Shown here: piece after piece, positions 35,594-48,359 of the stretch
Numbering within the stretch: the stretch's first letter is position 1
Layout: every line of letters starts with the position of its first letter
NCBI GenBank assembly: GCA_021442155.1
Contig: CM038217.1
Coordinates: forward strand, 144,953,643-145,017,642
Source: Cymbidium sinense
Lineage: Eukaryota > Streptophyta > Magnoliopsida > Asparagales > Orchidaceae
Direction: 5' to 3'
DNA length: 64,000 nucleotides
Made by a program: the position numbers and the translations under genes
Notes under the pieces: model-generated
What the model was told of the DNA's origin: nothing
The model's database searches: none
The model's input: the letters and a program-made list of their open reading frames with translations, nothing else

Positions 35594-36836
35594 CTCCTAA
35601 AAAAATTATATTGTTAAAAAAAAGGATTGAAATTAATTTGTGGAGGCTAAAAACTTAAGATATTGTAAAAAAAAATTAATCTGGATAATGATGTAGTTTT
35701 GTTAGATGCAATATATAATTTTTATGTTATCTAATAAATATTATTATTATTATTATTTTTTGTCTTACATGAAGTTATTATCTATAATATATCTTGATTG
35801 TTGTCTAAACTATGAACAATAAATATGTGCAAGACATCTTCACTATTGATAGAGGGCTTTTCAACCCAGTGAGCCAGCTCAGTTCATCGTACAGAATCAA
35901 ATTATTTACTTTTCAAAATTAATAATAAATGTGTAATAATTTTTAGAGAAATATTCCCTAAAATTGTTTGAGGTATTATACATTTTTTGGTAACTATTAG
36001 AGATATTATAATTTTTTAAAGATATTTAAATGTCAATTTTACTACGGTTGCTACACTGACAAATTTAATTGTAAGAAATTATCTCTCAGCATAAGAAAAT
36101 TTTTAAAAATTAGTAAAATATTAATGCCAAATATATCTTTGATAGCTTTTAGAAAGAAAATTTATGAAAAGATCTCCAATATTCGTAAGTTATCCTTATG
36201 CCTCTCTCTCTCCCTCTCTCTCCCTCTCTCTCTCTCTAATAGCAAAATAAAATACTTAGCATTACATGTAAAAAAAAAGAAACAAAAAATAACGCATGAA
36301 TTAATTTATTTCAATATAAAAATTAAATTAATTTTAATTTTGAATATTTTTTATAATTTAAATATTTATTATTATTTAGATAAAAATTATATCTAAATAT
36401 TTTTAGAAAAGAAAATTTTTATCGATGAACTATTCTCATTTATTAATTGGTGTCGGTGGAAAAAAAAATCATTTTGAATGCATCGTCCACTAGTAGTTGG
36501 TTGAAACAGTCAGACTCATCCGCCCTTAGAGCCGGCCCGATGCAAATAAACTGTGAGCAAATTTAAAATATTACTCTGCTGGTTTAGTTGGCAAATAAAA
36601 GTTTAAAAAACTTTACATCCAGTCCTTTTCTCGATCGATCATGTGGATAAGATTTTTTATTATATTTTATATTTAATTTAATAAAATCAAATTTATGCAA
36701 AAATATATACTTAAAGTAAAGTTATATAATAAATCATGTATAATATTAGTAGCATTATTTTTTTTGAAATGTCAAAAAAAAAAAAAAACTATGAGAAACA
36801 TAAATATATTTAAAATATTATATATATATATATATA

Positions 36837-36881
<45 letters not shown>
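35594..36881. other. AT-rich intergenic DNA with short repeats
   Basis: No gene seen. It contains a (CT)n tract at 36200-36237 and a (TA)n tract at 36821-36882. 36447-36545 has a diverged partial copy of the fold-back arm described next (GGTGTCGGTGG, then ATTTTGAATGCATCGTCC). Confidence 0.45.
36200..36237. repeat. (CT)n microsatellite
   Basis: Interrupted CT/CCCT run of about 38 bp. Confidence 0.9.

Positions 36882-36882
<1 letters not shown>
36821..36882. repeat. (TA)n microsatellite
   Basis: About 30 TA units with one interruption (CTA near 36839). Confidence 0.9.
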
Positions 36883-36885
<3 letters not shown>

Positions 36886-37090
36886 AAATTTAAAAAATAA
36901 AATAGAATCAAATAAAATCTTATTCTTATTTATTACGAAGGGTTAGAAAAAATGATATTTTTATTTTCATCTTGATGGGCTGCATCTGGACGGTTCTAAG
37001 GACGGATGAGTAAAGTTGGCTCTTTGGACCAACTTATACACAACATTCAAAATAATTTGTCGGCCGACACCAACAAATTTTACAATCTAA

Positions 37091-37121
<31 letters not shown>

Positions 37122-37738
37122 GTTAATATTAAATTATCTATATTGTGTTTGTATACTTATAAAACAGATCAACGTCATATGTATTCAAGATTTTTATTTA
37201 TTTTTCAAGTGAATCCTCTTTTTTTACTTGATTCTCGAACTACGACAAAGTTAGTGATCGTTAATTTTTAATCGGGCTGGCAAATCTATTTATAAACATT
37301 CCTTCTAATTAAGTGAATATTGATAGAGTCATTCAATAGTTTAGCATACCATTCAAAAATAATACTACCGACGAACAGATGGAAGAGCAAAGCATCTTTG
37401 CCTTTAGTGTAGGTCACCTTAAATTAAGTCAGATGCTGTCTTGGATTGCCATTACTATGAAAAGTGTAGAATTTTGCATGTTAGTGTCAGCTGACAAATT
37501 ATTATTATTATTAATAATATTAATTTAGATCGTAAAATTTGTTGGTGTCAGCCGACAAATTATTTTGAATGTTGCGTATAAGTTGGTCCAAAGAGCCAAC
37601 TTTACTCATCCGTCCTTAGAACCGTCCAGATGCAGCCCATCAAGATGAAAATAGAAATGTCATTTTTTTTCTAAATCTTGTTAATAAATAAGAATAAGAT
37701 TTTGTTTGATTCTATTTTATTTTTATTTTTTGAGATAT
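36883..37738. repeat. Fold-back element: about 230-bp inverted arms around a 370-bp core
   Basis: Left arm 36883-37120 and right arm 37495-37738 are reverse complements with few differences. The shared core includes CATCTTGATGGGCTGCATCT, then GACGGTTCTAAGGACGGATG, then AGTTGGCTCTTTGGACCAAC. TGTCGGCCGACA in the left arm (about 37057-37068) is itself a palindrome. The middle (37121-37494) has no coding frame. The arms start beside a TA microsatellite, so the true end and target duplication are obscured. It could be a fold-back DNA transposon or an inverted duplication. Confidence 0.75.
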
Positions 37739-38011
37739 TTAATCTATATGAAAAATAAATCTAAAATATTATTAATTTGATTGTGCATTGTATAAAATTA
37801 TTCTCAATATAAATTGAATAATTTTAAGATTTATTTTAATTAAAATTATATCAAAATATTTTCATTCACCTCAAAATACTTATAAAAGAACTCGATCACA
37901 TATTCTTAAATTCTGTAAAAGTCATGTAGCATTTAATTTAATAAATTTTAATATTATATTTGTATGACCTTTAAACTCTCAGCAAAATATGAGAAAATAT
38001 TTCAACAATGC

Positions 38012-38095
<84 letters not shown>

Positions 38096-39985
38096 ATAGG
38101 ATACTTCATTGTATATTATTTACTTAAAAAAATGAGTAAAAATAAAGGAGCTCACAAAATAATTCAATCTTTTCTTGTTATTTGTCTGTAAGCTTAACAA
38201 TTTATATTTTCATAAAATAAATCTAAACAAAATCTTTTTTTTTTTGTAAAATTGTTTACAATCAGGAGCAACTTCTATAAGGATTTTGTTTATAGCCAAC
38301 GAGATTACTTTGTATTATATGTACTCCACAATCACCATATTATATATGCAAGTAACGCTTAAAATTTAATTAAAATTTTAATTGATTTATCTTAAAGTAG
38401 ACCTCGAAACCTTATTTACACTGACTCTCCTCTACTTTTAAGGGGCATTAAAAAGAAAAAAAAGTTTTTACCTAATATTGATATCTTTAAGTAATCTAAT
38501 GAAGCACTTGCAATATTAAATCATCACTGTTAATAAGATATGCGGTGGAGTACAAGAGAGCTAATGTTCTATAAATGCATGGTCTGCTTTGATAATAAGA
38601 TCTTATATATCGATCATCTAATAATTTTTATAAAGTTATACATTAGCCCAAGGCTTCAAAAACTATCCCTCTCTAATGACATGCATGAGGGCTTCTTCAA
38701 GCCACTTAGAGGAGTTATTTTCCTTTTAACTTGTTATGCATAGAGATTATTATTTTACACAACTAATCAAATAATTCATCGAAGATAATAATATATAGCT
38801 TATAGGTCTACTATATACGCTCCCCTTTTCAATAACAAAAAAAAAAAAAAAATGTGATATAAGAAGTTGAAATCAAAGTTGAAACTGAAAAAAATCAATG
38901 CCATCAATAAACTAATAATGTAGTTACCTTACTATCATTAGCAGAATGAATAATAAAAGTGGTAATAAATGTCCTTCATTTCTCCTTATTCTCCGTTTTA
39001 TATATAAAATCTTTGATCAAATAATTCAAAGTATTTAATCTATGCTCTAATCTTAACTAATTATACTATAAATAAATTTGGTTGCTCTTCAACTCTTTTA
39101 TCATAGCAAAAAAATCACAACTCTTGAAATAAGAGAATCAACTAACTATCAGTTAATTATTCTTTAACCATTTTTTCTTAACATGACCAACATGTTACAT
39201 GGCCACAACACTTTGCCATAAATTATGTGGTGATCACATTCTTCTTCAAAACTCTAACTAGAGTGAGCTCAAAAAGGATATACACAACAAACTTATAAAA
39301 CTCTTTTTATGAGCACTATCCACAAGTGTAAGATAATAGGGCATTCTTTCTTAGGTCTGTGACCACATGTTTGTAATAGGTGATATGATGTCTAATGTCA
39401 TTTTAAGCTTAAAGTTTATAATGTGGATGATGTAATCAAACCTAAAAAATCAAAGGTATAATGTCATTAGCTTTAGACAAATGATGATTGGCAAAAGAAG
39501 ACAATCTCTATGAAGCTTTATGATGACTAATAACACAAGTTTTAAGATCACAAAAGATAAAGAATATTTAAAAAAAATGAATGTTCATTTAACTCCCTAA
39601 TTTGAAAAATCATGTAATTTATGATCAAGGTTTTTGACTTATATTTTAATATAATAAAGATATTTTTATCCAAAATAATTTTTCAGATATATTTTTTTTG
39701 AAAATAGACAACATTATTATTTACCAGCCGTATTATGAGGCATAACAAATTTTCCTATGCATATAAGGACTAAAGTTTTATAATGAAATTTAGTATTTTT
39801 ATTGAAATTTGATGAATAAAAATTTAAAAATAGAAGTTGGTTTATAAATAATGAGAATTTTTGGAGTGCAAGTGAAATTTTATTTTAATTAGAAGGATTT
39901 ATAATGTAAATGCTTTTTTTAAAAGAAAATTCATTGACAAATAAATAAATGATGTTTTAGTCATACATATTATTATGCTAGAAAA
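37739..39985. other. AT-rich intergenic DNA, no gene
   Basis: Contains the (TA)n tract 38014-38092. No domain, splice-bounded exon or RNA gene was recognised. Confidence 0.5.
38014..38092. repeat. (TA)n microsatellite
   Basis: About 39 TA units. Confidence 0.95.
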
Positions 39986-39990
39986 CATAT

Positions 39991-41070
39991 AGAGTGAAAA
40001 TTCTTAGCCTTATTGTGAAGTCTACACATAGGTAATTAAAGATAACAAGAGACACTCTTTTAATGTGGAAAATAGAAAAGGGGAAAACCAAGCTAGCCCA
40101 AAAGCTTCCACTATGTATCATTTTGAGCAAAGTCTTCCGATAATGGATTAAATTGATATATGAGAGGAATAAGTGTAATAATGATCGATTGTGGTATCGA
40201 TGTGGTTTGGGTAACTTCAGTGAGAGAACTGATTAATGACGATTGGTGGGGTGGTTGATGGTGAGTGCGATCTTGCTTGGGGTGCGATCTTGCTTGGAGG
40301 ATCTTCAGAGCTCTCTCATTAGCGGGGAGTGATCTGCAGGGTGATCTTGCTTGGAGGATCTTCAAAGAGCTCTCTCTTCTCACTTGGGCTTTTCTCTTCT
40401 TCCTCGCTGGACTCTTCCTTTTCTTCCTTGCTTGGGTTCCTCTCTTCTTCCTTGACTCTTCCTCTTCTTGTTCTCTCTTCTTCCTTGCTGACTCTTCCTC
40501 TTCTTCTTGCTGGACCTCTCTTCTTCTTTTCTTGGCTTCCTCTTCTTCTTGACTCTTCCTCTTCTTCCTTGCTGACTCTTCCTCTTCTTCTTCCTTGCCT
40601 CCTCTTCTTTACTTGTTTTCTCCTCTTCTTACTTCTTCTCTTCTCTTGACTCTTCCTTTTCTCCTGACTCTTCCTCTTCTTCCTTGCTGCACCTCCTCTT
40701 CTTTACTTGTTTGCTCCTCTTCTTCTTTACTTATCTGGTGTGAATGAGCTATTTATAGATGAGAGGAGGGATTTCAAATTCATGTAAGTCACTCCCTCGA
40801 TGGACGGCTGATGATTCCCGATCATTTGATGTATTTTAAGAATTTGGATGCCCAAATGAAATCGAATTATGAGATCTTAGGCTCATTAGATCGGCTCTTG
40901 AGATTTGACTATAAACATTCCATATTTGAGAAATGTTTTGGGATTTAATTGATGTCCCAAAGATTCCATGATATTTTAAGTCTTGATCTCGATCGGTTTT
41001 GACTCAAAATCATATCGCTTTCGACATCAAGATTTGTGCTTTGATTAGTGGTATTTTGAGAGCCATATCA
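39991..41070 (-). mobile_element. Solo LTR of the same gypsy family, with 5-bp target duplication
   Basis: 1080 bp. It is flanked by CATAT at 39986-39990 and again at 41071-41075. It has no internal region. On minus it begins TGATATGGCTCTC and ends CACTCT. It carries the longest GA/CT minisatellite of the family (40376-40735 on plus). The matching duplication defines the LTR ends and shows excision by LTR-LTR recombination. Confidence 0.85.
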
Positions 41071-42360
41071 CATATGTATGATAAAATTGCCTATTTTTCT
41101 TTATAATTAATATGCTAATTGTTCTACTAATCTTTCTTAGCTCATATATTTAGCGCATATATCTTGAAAGTCATAATTATTCTCACAAAATTTCTATTCA
41201 ATTTTTAATATTTAAATTATCTATATCAAACAATTCTTATATTTTTACATATCTAACATCTAAATTTTAATTTTTACATAAATGATATCAAAATTTTCAA
41301 TATCTCATCAAAAATATCATCATCACTCAATTGATAAAAGTAAAATATATTTTTGAACATAAAAAAATATTAGATAAGTAAATATCTACCTTTAAAATAT
41401 TACATATGTAAATACTCAAGAACTATATGGTATGTATATAAATCTCCCTATCTATATAAATCTCCTGAAATCCTTAAGCCATTGACTATTTAATTTTTTT
41501 CACAAATACCGATCACCGATCTTAGTGCCAACAAAATAAACAGAATTGAAAATGGAAACGTGCCGAAGGTGAAAATCTACGTGATGCATTGATTGGAGGC
41601 TTTTTTTTTTTTTGAGATGATGAATTTAAATTATATAGTTTATAATATATGAATTATTATTTTAAAAATTAAGCATTTACTTATCTAACACCTTATCAAA
41701 AAGAATAGTGAACAAATGATTTTATGTGTGATAACCCCACAAAAGAAAATTAGAGGTATTCAACCCTAAAAAAGCGACTATATTGATCTTTAATTTACGA
41801 GTCATTCTTTTTTAAAATCAAAACATCAATACAAATTTTGACAATAAAGAAAGTATCCTATTTTGATAAGAGGAGTAAAATTCACAGATTTTGATGTAGA
41901 TGAGTTGAAACAATCTTTGAAGGTGGAGTGCTAAATGAAGGGGTTAGAGTAAACGGTAGAAATAAATGAGCAATTCGAGAATCTCTTTAACACCAAAATG
42001 GCCAATATGAAGTATCCATGATAGCCAAGTGAATAGGGGAACAGTGTACTTGATGAAGAAGGGCATGGAGGACAAGCCAAGAGAAATGGCTTTTTGCCTT
42101 TAAAAATAAGTTAAAGCTAAAAATAAATTAATGAGATTGAGAACAATTTAGAATTATTCATATGAAGAGCCATGTAACTTTATGACCAAAGAAATTATTA
42201 TTAAGCACTTACAATGCCAAAATGACTCCAATCATCCATGGAGACTGGTTGAATCAAAAAAATTGGGTGATCCTACTTTTTGTAGACCAATAGACTTGCC
42301 AAAGATAAGATCTTGGTCATTGATGGAATTTGTCGATGATCTTATTAGTTTATTCTCTCC

Positions 42361-42406
<46 letters not shown>

Positions 42407-43102
42407 TAAGCCATAGCCAACCATGTCTTCTCTCATCAGTGTTAATTGAAACTATCATTAGGTAACTCATGCTCTCCCTCTTTTCTCTGTTAACATTTAC
42501 TTGATATCTCTCATCTCTGTCCTATGAAAGACTTAGCAATATGGGTTGCTTTCTTCTCCATTAATCTTATGTTATTTTGATGAGTAATCTTAAAGTTAGT
42601 TGTTTAATCATGATTTAGGTGGAGCATCAACAAAAAAAAAAAAATACTCTACATACCTCAAGTTTAATAAAATTTTAATGAAAATTCATACATATATGAT
42701 TTAATAAATTCAAATATGGTTTAATAAAATTTAAATACATATATAAATATATGTTTATGGATGTGGATGTTAATGTAGCTCTTCAAGTAGATTTTAACCC
42801 TTCATGCCATGTGAGTTTTGTTAAATAATTAATATAAATTTAAATTTTAAATGTCAGTTAAGTTAGTTAAGAGTGAATTAGAAGTTAAATTAATGTAGGT
42901 TGTGTTAAATGAAAATTATTTATAGCTAGAAAGTTGAATTAATGAATTTAACTATAATATGGTGAAGTTAATAAAGATTGTGATTAATGTAGTCAATCCT
43001 TAATGATCAATCCTCATTAATGAAAGAAGTACAAAATTTAAAATGTAGATGTTAAAATCATTCAAAGCTTCATTAAGTAGTTATGCGTCTTGAAAATCAA
43101 GC
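41071..43102. other. AT-rich intergenic DNA with a MITE-like repeat and (CT)n
   Basis: 41215-41460 is another copy of the palindromic TTTACATACAT repeat; its right end reads ATGGTATGTATATAAATCTC. A (CT)n tract lies at 42365-42403. The 75-codon frame over that tract is a repeat artefact. No gene seen. Confidence 0.5.
42365..42403. repeat. (CT)n microsatellite
   Basis: About 19 CT units. Confidence 0.95.
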
Positions 43103-44040
43103 AGAGTGAAAGTTTACTTAGCCTTGTTGTGAAGTCAAGCGCCGTAATTAAAGCGAACAAGAGACACCTCAATTTTTAACGTGGAAAACCTCGAAAGAGG
43201 GGAAAATCATGAGCTAAGAGCTTCACTCTATGTTTTCAGTACAAAGTCTTCCGATACAGATTCGAATTGCATATGAGGAGAAAAAAAATTTATGTAACGA
43301 TGGTTGTAATGGTTCAGTAGGTGGATGCAGGATTCGATGAAGGGTGGCGATGGTGGTTGATGGGTCAGTGCGACCTTGCGGAGGATCTTGAGCTTTCTTC
43401 CTTCTTAGGCTTTTTTTCTTCTTCCCGGGCCTCCTCTTCTTGCTTGGGACTCTTCCTTGTTTGGACTCTTCCTCTTCTTTCGGGCCTCCTCTTCTTCCTT
43501 GCTTGGGTTCCTCCTCTTCTTCCTTGTTTGGACTCTTCCTCCTTCCTTGCTTTCGACTCTTTTCTTCTTCCTTGCCGGACTCTTCCTCTTCTTCCTTGCT
43601 GACTCTTCCTCTTCTTCCTTGCTGACTCTTCCTCTTCTTTTGCGGACTCTTCCTCTTCTTTCTTGCTGCACCTCTTTCACTTGTTTTACTCCTCTTCTTT
43701 CACTTCACTTGGTTCATGTGAGGAATGAAGGCTATTATAGATGGAAGGAAGGGCATTCTTGGAAATTCATGTAAGGTCCATACCTCCCCTCGTCGGACTC
43801 GGATGATTCCTTTGATCATTTGATGTATTTTGAGCATTTGGATGCCCAAATAAAGTGGATTATGAGATCTTGGGCTTATTAGATCCCGTCGCGATTTATT
43901 ATAAACACCCCATATTTGAGAGATTTTGGGATTTAATTGATGTCTCAAGATTCCGATGATATTTTAAGTCGATCTCGTGGATGGTTTAATCATATATTTC
44001 ACGTATTTGTGCTTTGTTGAGGTATTTTGAGAGCCATATC
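43103..44040 (-). repeat. 3' LTR of element 2
   Basis: 938 bp. The adjacent inner sequence on plus is GTTGTCCCCAATTTTGG, giving a partly purine-rich tract on minus like that of element 1. The GA/CT minisatellite is at 43395-43710. Confidence 0.85.
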
Positions 44041-44689
44041 GTTGTCCCCAATTTTGGATGACAATTAATCATCAAAAAATATATGCTCGAAAATAACGAA
44101 TTCAGCGTCAGGACCGCCGACGCCGTGGCTCGTGGCCGTTCGAGAGCGCCCAGTGACGTCACGTCTTCGGCGCTGCGTCTGGCGTGGGTCTTACCGATGG
44201 CCCAATCGGGTCAAACTGCGGGCGAAAATGCCGGGAGCGGTGGCCGACCGTCTGGAGCGACGGCAGTTCGGCTTGGGATATCGCCAGGTACGTCATGCCA
44301 TTCAATCGTTCGTGTGGCCGTCCGGTCACAACGGTCGTTCGCTAATGAGTTCGGGTTCTTGCGATGGTTGAATTGAGCAGGGTCGAATGGGCCGGGCCAG
44401 CGTTCTGTACTTGTCTGTGCGTCTATAAACGCGTGCCGCCTCATGGCTCTTGGCGTGGCCACATTCTAGAATTTAAATGGTTTGCATTTTGAGCGTTTTG
44501 GCGTTTTGAGCTTTTATTTTTGAGGATTTTTGAGCCGTTTGAGCCATTTTTGCCATTTTTGAGGTTTTATCCTTTTGCCGCTATTCTGAGAGGGAGATCC
44601 CTTTCTTCTTATTGAGGTCCTGGAGGCAATCAAGAAGCGTCGGCGTTGAGGAGAGCGTCAGAGCGATCAAGAAGCGTCAAGGCCCTGGA

Positions 44690-45530
44690 TATCGTCGTGG
44701 TTTGGCAGTGGGACCATCAGGAGGTGATCAAGGCCACGGTATGTCGTGATTCCGGTTCTCCTCGGCGTCCGGTTAGGAGGTGATCAGCGCGGTATATGTA
44801 GTTGGTTTCGAGTGATCCGGGTTAAAGCAATCAAGGACGGTATGTTACGGTTTCTGCGTCGGGCCGTCGGTTAGGGAAGCGAGGCCGGTATAACGTGGTT
44901 GGGTTCCACCGCCTCGTCGACCGTCGGTTAGAGGCGATAGCCGTCGTGGTTAGGTTCGCATTTCGGACCGTCCGGGTTAGGAAGCGTCAGGCACGGTATC
45001 GTCGTGGGGTTCGACCTCGTCGCCGTCCGGTTAGGAGGTGATCAAGGCCATATACATCGTGGTTCTTTCTGCCCGTCACCATCGTTGGGCGATCAAGGCG
45101 CTATCGTCATTGGTTCGGTTCTGAATCGTGGGACGTCCGGGTTAGGAGGCGTCAAGGCCCACCGGTATCATTCGTGGTTCCTTAGAGTCGGGTCCGGGTT
45201 AAGGCGATCAAGGCCCGGTATATCGTGATTCCGGCGATCGGATCGTCCGGGTTGATCAAGGCCCACGGTATATACGTCGTGGTTCCGGTTTACCGGCCGT
45301 CGTCGGTTAGAGGCGATCAAGGCCACGGTATACATCTGGAGGCAGTCGACCGTCCGGGTTGGAAGCGATCAAACATCGTCGTGGTTGGTTCTCCGACCCG
45401 TCGTTAGGAGGATCAAGGCCCATGGTATCGTCGTTGTTCCGGTTTCTGTCGAACCGTCGGGTTAGAGGTGATCAAGCCAGTATTGTTCCGGTTCTTACCT
45501 CGTCCGTCGGGTTAGAGCGATCAGCGAAGG
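44690..45530 (-). repeat. GC-rich tandem array (about 65-bp unit) in the 3' region of element 2
   Basis: More than ten units with GTCCGGGTTAGGAGGC, GATCAAGGCCACGG and TCGTGGTT words. It is the counterpart of 31380-32060, with a different number and order of truncated units. Confidence 0.8.
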
Positions 45531-45534
45531 CAGC

Positions 45535-46110
45535 GAAGATAGATGATGGCGAAGGAGATAACCAGCGGCGATGTGGTGACGATGATTCTGCCGGCGATGA
45601 GCCGGGCTGAAACGGCGATATTCAGCGGAGTGGCCGACCGTGGTTTGGCCGGCCAGAGGTGTGGTAGCGATGTATGGCGATAGTAGTCACGATGTAGCGG
45701 ATGTCGATAATGGATAATGGCGGCAAGAATGTGATGACTGAGATTACGGCGATAGTCGGCAGCGATGGCCGGTGTCGGCAGCGGTGTCGGCATGCGGTTA
45801 GCGGCGCGGGGTGGTGGCGGCGAAAGACGGCGATAACGGCCAGTGGATGGAAATACGCAATGGTGGCGGTTGTGATGGTCGGCGACGTGACGATGGTGAT
45901 TTTGACTATTCGAGGTTGTTTGAGTGTGACTCGATGGCGTTAACTATGGAAGAGGTTTGAATCGGCGAAATTTTTGACCTATCCAGGTTGTTTTGTCGAG
46001 TTAACCTGTTGGAAGAATGGAAGAAGTCCACCAAGGACCTTTTGACCTTTCCGGGTTGTTTGTCGAGTTTTGCTCGATGACATTAACCGTATGGAAGAGG
46101 TCCGATCAAG
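45535..46110 (-). repeat. Further 3' repeats of element 2
   Basis: 45535-45895 is the low-complexity GGCGATG block. 45898-46110 has about three units of the second array (GAGGTTGTTTGAGTGTG, ATGGCGTTAACTATGGAAGAGG). Confidence 0.65.
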
Positions 46111-46265
46111 TCCCCAGGATGATCATGTCCCTGAGATGTAACATGAGTTGTATATTTCTCAAGTGGGAGGAAAAGTAAAGAAAAAGCAAATATTGTTAGA
46201 ACAAAGCTGTGAATTCACTAGTTCAATGGTATAATCATAAGACACGGGTATGGGCTTTAGAGAAA

Positions 46266-46350
46266 ATGACAACAACAACAACAACACCAACAACAATAAC
46301 AACAAGCTTTAATCCCACTAGGTGGGATCGGTTATATGAGGATGAAATGA
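46266..46350 (-). mobile_element. SINE-like 3' tail fragment nested in element 2
   Basis: On plus, a (CAA)n-type run (46269-46303) is followed by CTTTAATCCCACTAGGTGGG and ATCGGTTATATG. On minus this reads as a conserved stem region ending in (TTG)n, like the 3' end of plant Au-type SINEs as I remember them. No tRNA-like box A/B was found at the other end, so it is probably 5'-truncated. The family name is from memory and should be tested. Confidence 0.4.
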
Positions 46351-46449
46351 CGAGATAAAAGTCGCTAATAATTATGCGAGAAGTTCGATAATATTTTGAA
46401 GATTCTTAGTATTCCAAGTTGAGGTAGTTTTTCCTTACGGGTCCTTGAG

Positions 46450-47300
46450 CTTGAGCGTTCACGCTTCATAGCTATGACCACATCTGAGACCATCCCAGAG
46501 GTGAGAGTTTATTGCGGCGAGGGCCTTTACTGCGACCTCGAGACTTCAGACCAAGTCAAACAAATATGGGACGAGTTTCACTCTTGTTGAAGTGGCGAGC
46601 TACCATTGGTGATAGCGGTCAGAAGTAGGCCATATCCGAGTTTGAGGTAGATCCCAGAGTTTTTTTTCTTCATTCTACCATGATCAGAAAATTGGACTCT
46701 TGGACTTGGATATCCACCGTATGATAGCTTATGAAACACAAGTTATAGTTTCACCGGTTGGGGTGCGTGGCGTGCGTAGGCCCAAAGAACATTGGGAAGC
46801 TCAATTGCCCCGCCTTCTCGAGGCGTGTTTTAGTCCTTTGAGTATGGTCTATTGGTAACCGGTTTGCCCATTGGTTTGAGGATGTGCTACGTATCCGATG
46901 CGAATGTGAAGATCTTTGCAAAAGGGCGTAAAGACTTTTCCAATAAATTGAGTTCCATTGTCGGTGATGATCTTTGCGGAAGGTCGACATATTATATTTT
47001 CCCGGACAAATTGTTTAGCATTTGCCTCGTGATTTTAGCGAGTGGTTCACCCATTTGGTGAAGTAGTCGATGGCTAGAATGATGAACTTTTGTTGTCCGA
47101 TCTATTGGAAAAGGTCCCATGATATCAATCCCCAGAGCAAAGGGCCATGGGCTTTGAAAGGATGAGAGTTACGCATGCGGCATGTGAGGGAGGTTAGAAT
47201 GCAAATTGCACATTTTTTTGTGAACTCAAGGCGTCTTTCATTGTAGGCCAATAAAACCCTTGCCTCATGATTTTAAGGGCCAATGCTCTTCCTCCAAGGT
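46450..47300 (-). pseudogene. Integrase region of element 2
   Basis: The minus strand, in several frames, gives FIILAIDYFTKW (first catalytic Asp, near 47050-47095), IITDNGTQF (second Asp, near 46945-46975) and AHPQTNGQTG (near 46862-46892), the block containing or adjoining the last catalytic residue. Upstream, MRNSHPFKAHGPL marks the link from the zinc-binding part. The enzyme would insert element DNA. Frameshifts between blocks abolish it. Confidence 0.8.
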
Positions 47301-47571
47301 GTTCTCCACATATTCACAGTGAACCTCTCTTGCGTAATCGACTTACGAAGGTGGAAGGCATTTGAGATATGAACGAGAAAGCTTCAGCTCTAATAGCAAA
47401 GTTTGAAGCTTGTCTTGGAGGATTCTTGAAGTTGGATCTTCAGGAAGGGTTCCTTCTTGTAGAAAAGATAGGATCGGGTCTATCCACAAACGTTCCTTTT
47501 CCTCATCAATAGTTTGAATTACCCATGACCCTTGGATACTAGGAAAATATATTTCTTCAACATGCTTTCTC

Positions 47572-48000
47572 TTAAATAGATCTCCAGTGGTAGAGGTAGC
47601 AAGCTTGAAGAGGATCGGCAGTATTCTTCTCTCGTAGTATGTGGATGATTTGATGTGTCTTGAAATGAGTAAGGGATTTTACCAAGTGGAGATATTGCAG
47701 TTGAGGATTATGAGTATTAAAATCTCCTCCAACTTGGGAGGCGACAAGGCGGGAGTCGGTGTGAATTACTAAGTTTTGGGCTTGTGATCGATGGCGAGTC
47801 TCAACCCTGATGAGAGCCTCATATTCGGCCATGTTATTATTGGAATTTTAAGCAAGTCCATACTCTGGTATTTCTTTGGGGAAATAAGTAGGATTCCCAC
47901 ACACGTACTCAGCTCCATCAACATAGAGAGTCCATTGAGGAGATGAAAGGCACGTGTAACTCTTCTAGAGTTGGGTTGGTGCATTCCACTATAAAGTCTG
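47572..48000 (-). pseudogene. RNase H of element 2 (MAEYEAL type)
   Basis: 47984-47769 covers the WTLYVDGA start in a neighbouring frame. 47832-47572 reads MAEYEALI, VIHTDSRLVASQVGGDF, and then IHILREKNTADPL. These are the conserved Asp/Glu blocks of the RNase H that Tat-type plant elements carry after the RT. It degrades RNA in hybrids during reverse transcription. A frameshift lies near 47830. Confidence 0.8.
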
Positions 48001-48359
48001 CAAGTATTTGAGACTTTATGGCGGGCCTAGGTAGAAAATTTATATCAAATTCTCCCAGTTCTACGGACCATTTGATTAACCTCCCAGATGCTTGATTTAC
48101 GTAAGATGGCCCTTAACGATAAATTAAGATGGTGTGAGCTTGAAAGTATGGGCCAATTTTGTCGAAAACTAACTGAGCCACTTTATTTGCAAATGGATAA
48201 CGACTTTCTATGTCGAGAGAATTTTCGACGTAATAAATTGGTTGTTGTGCCCCATCTTCTTCGCACTAAAGCGAGCTTATTGCGTGGGAAGAAAGCTGAT
48301 ATAAGTATAACATTTCTCCTTGAATAGGTTTGGATAGCGAGGGTGGAGATGCTAGATAT

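Noticed and set aside
44083..45943. Open frames of 60-97 codons in GC-rich DNA
   Set aside because: Same explanation as for 31236-32562: array sequence of element 2 without conserved frame or domain.
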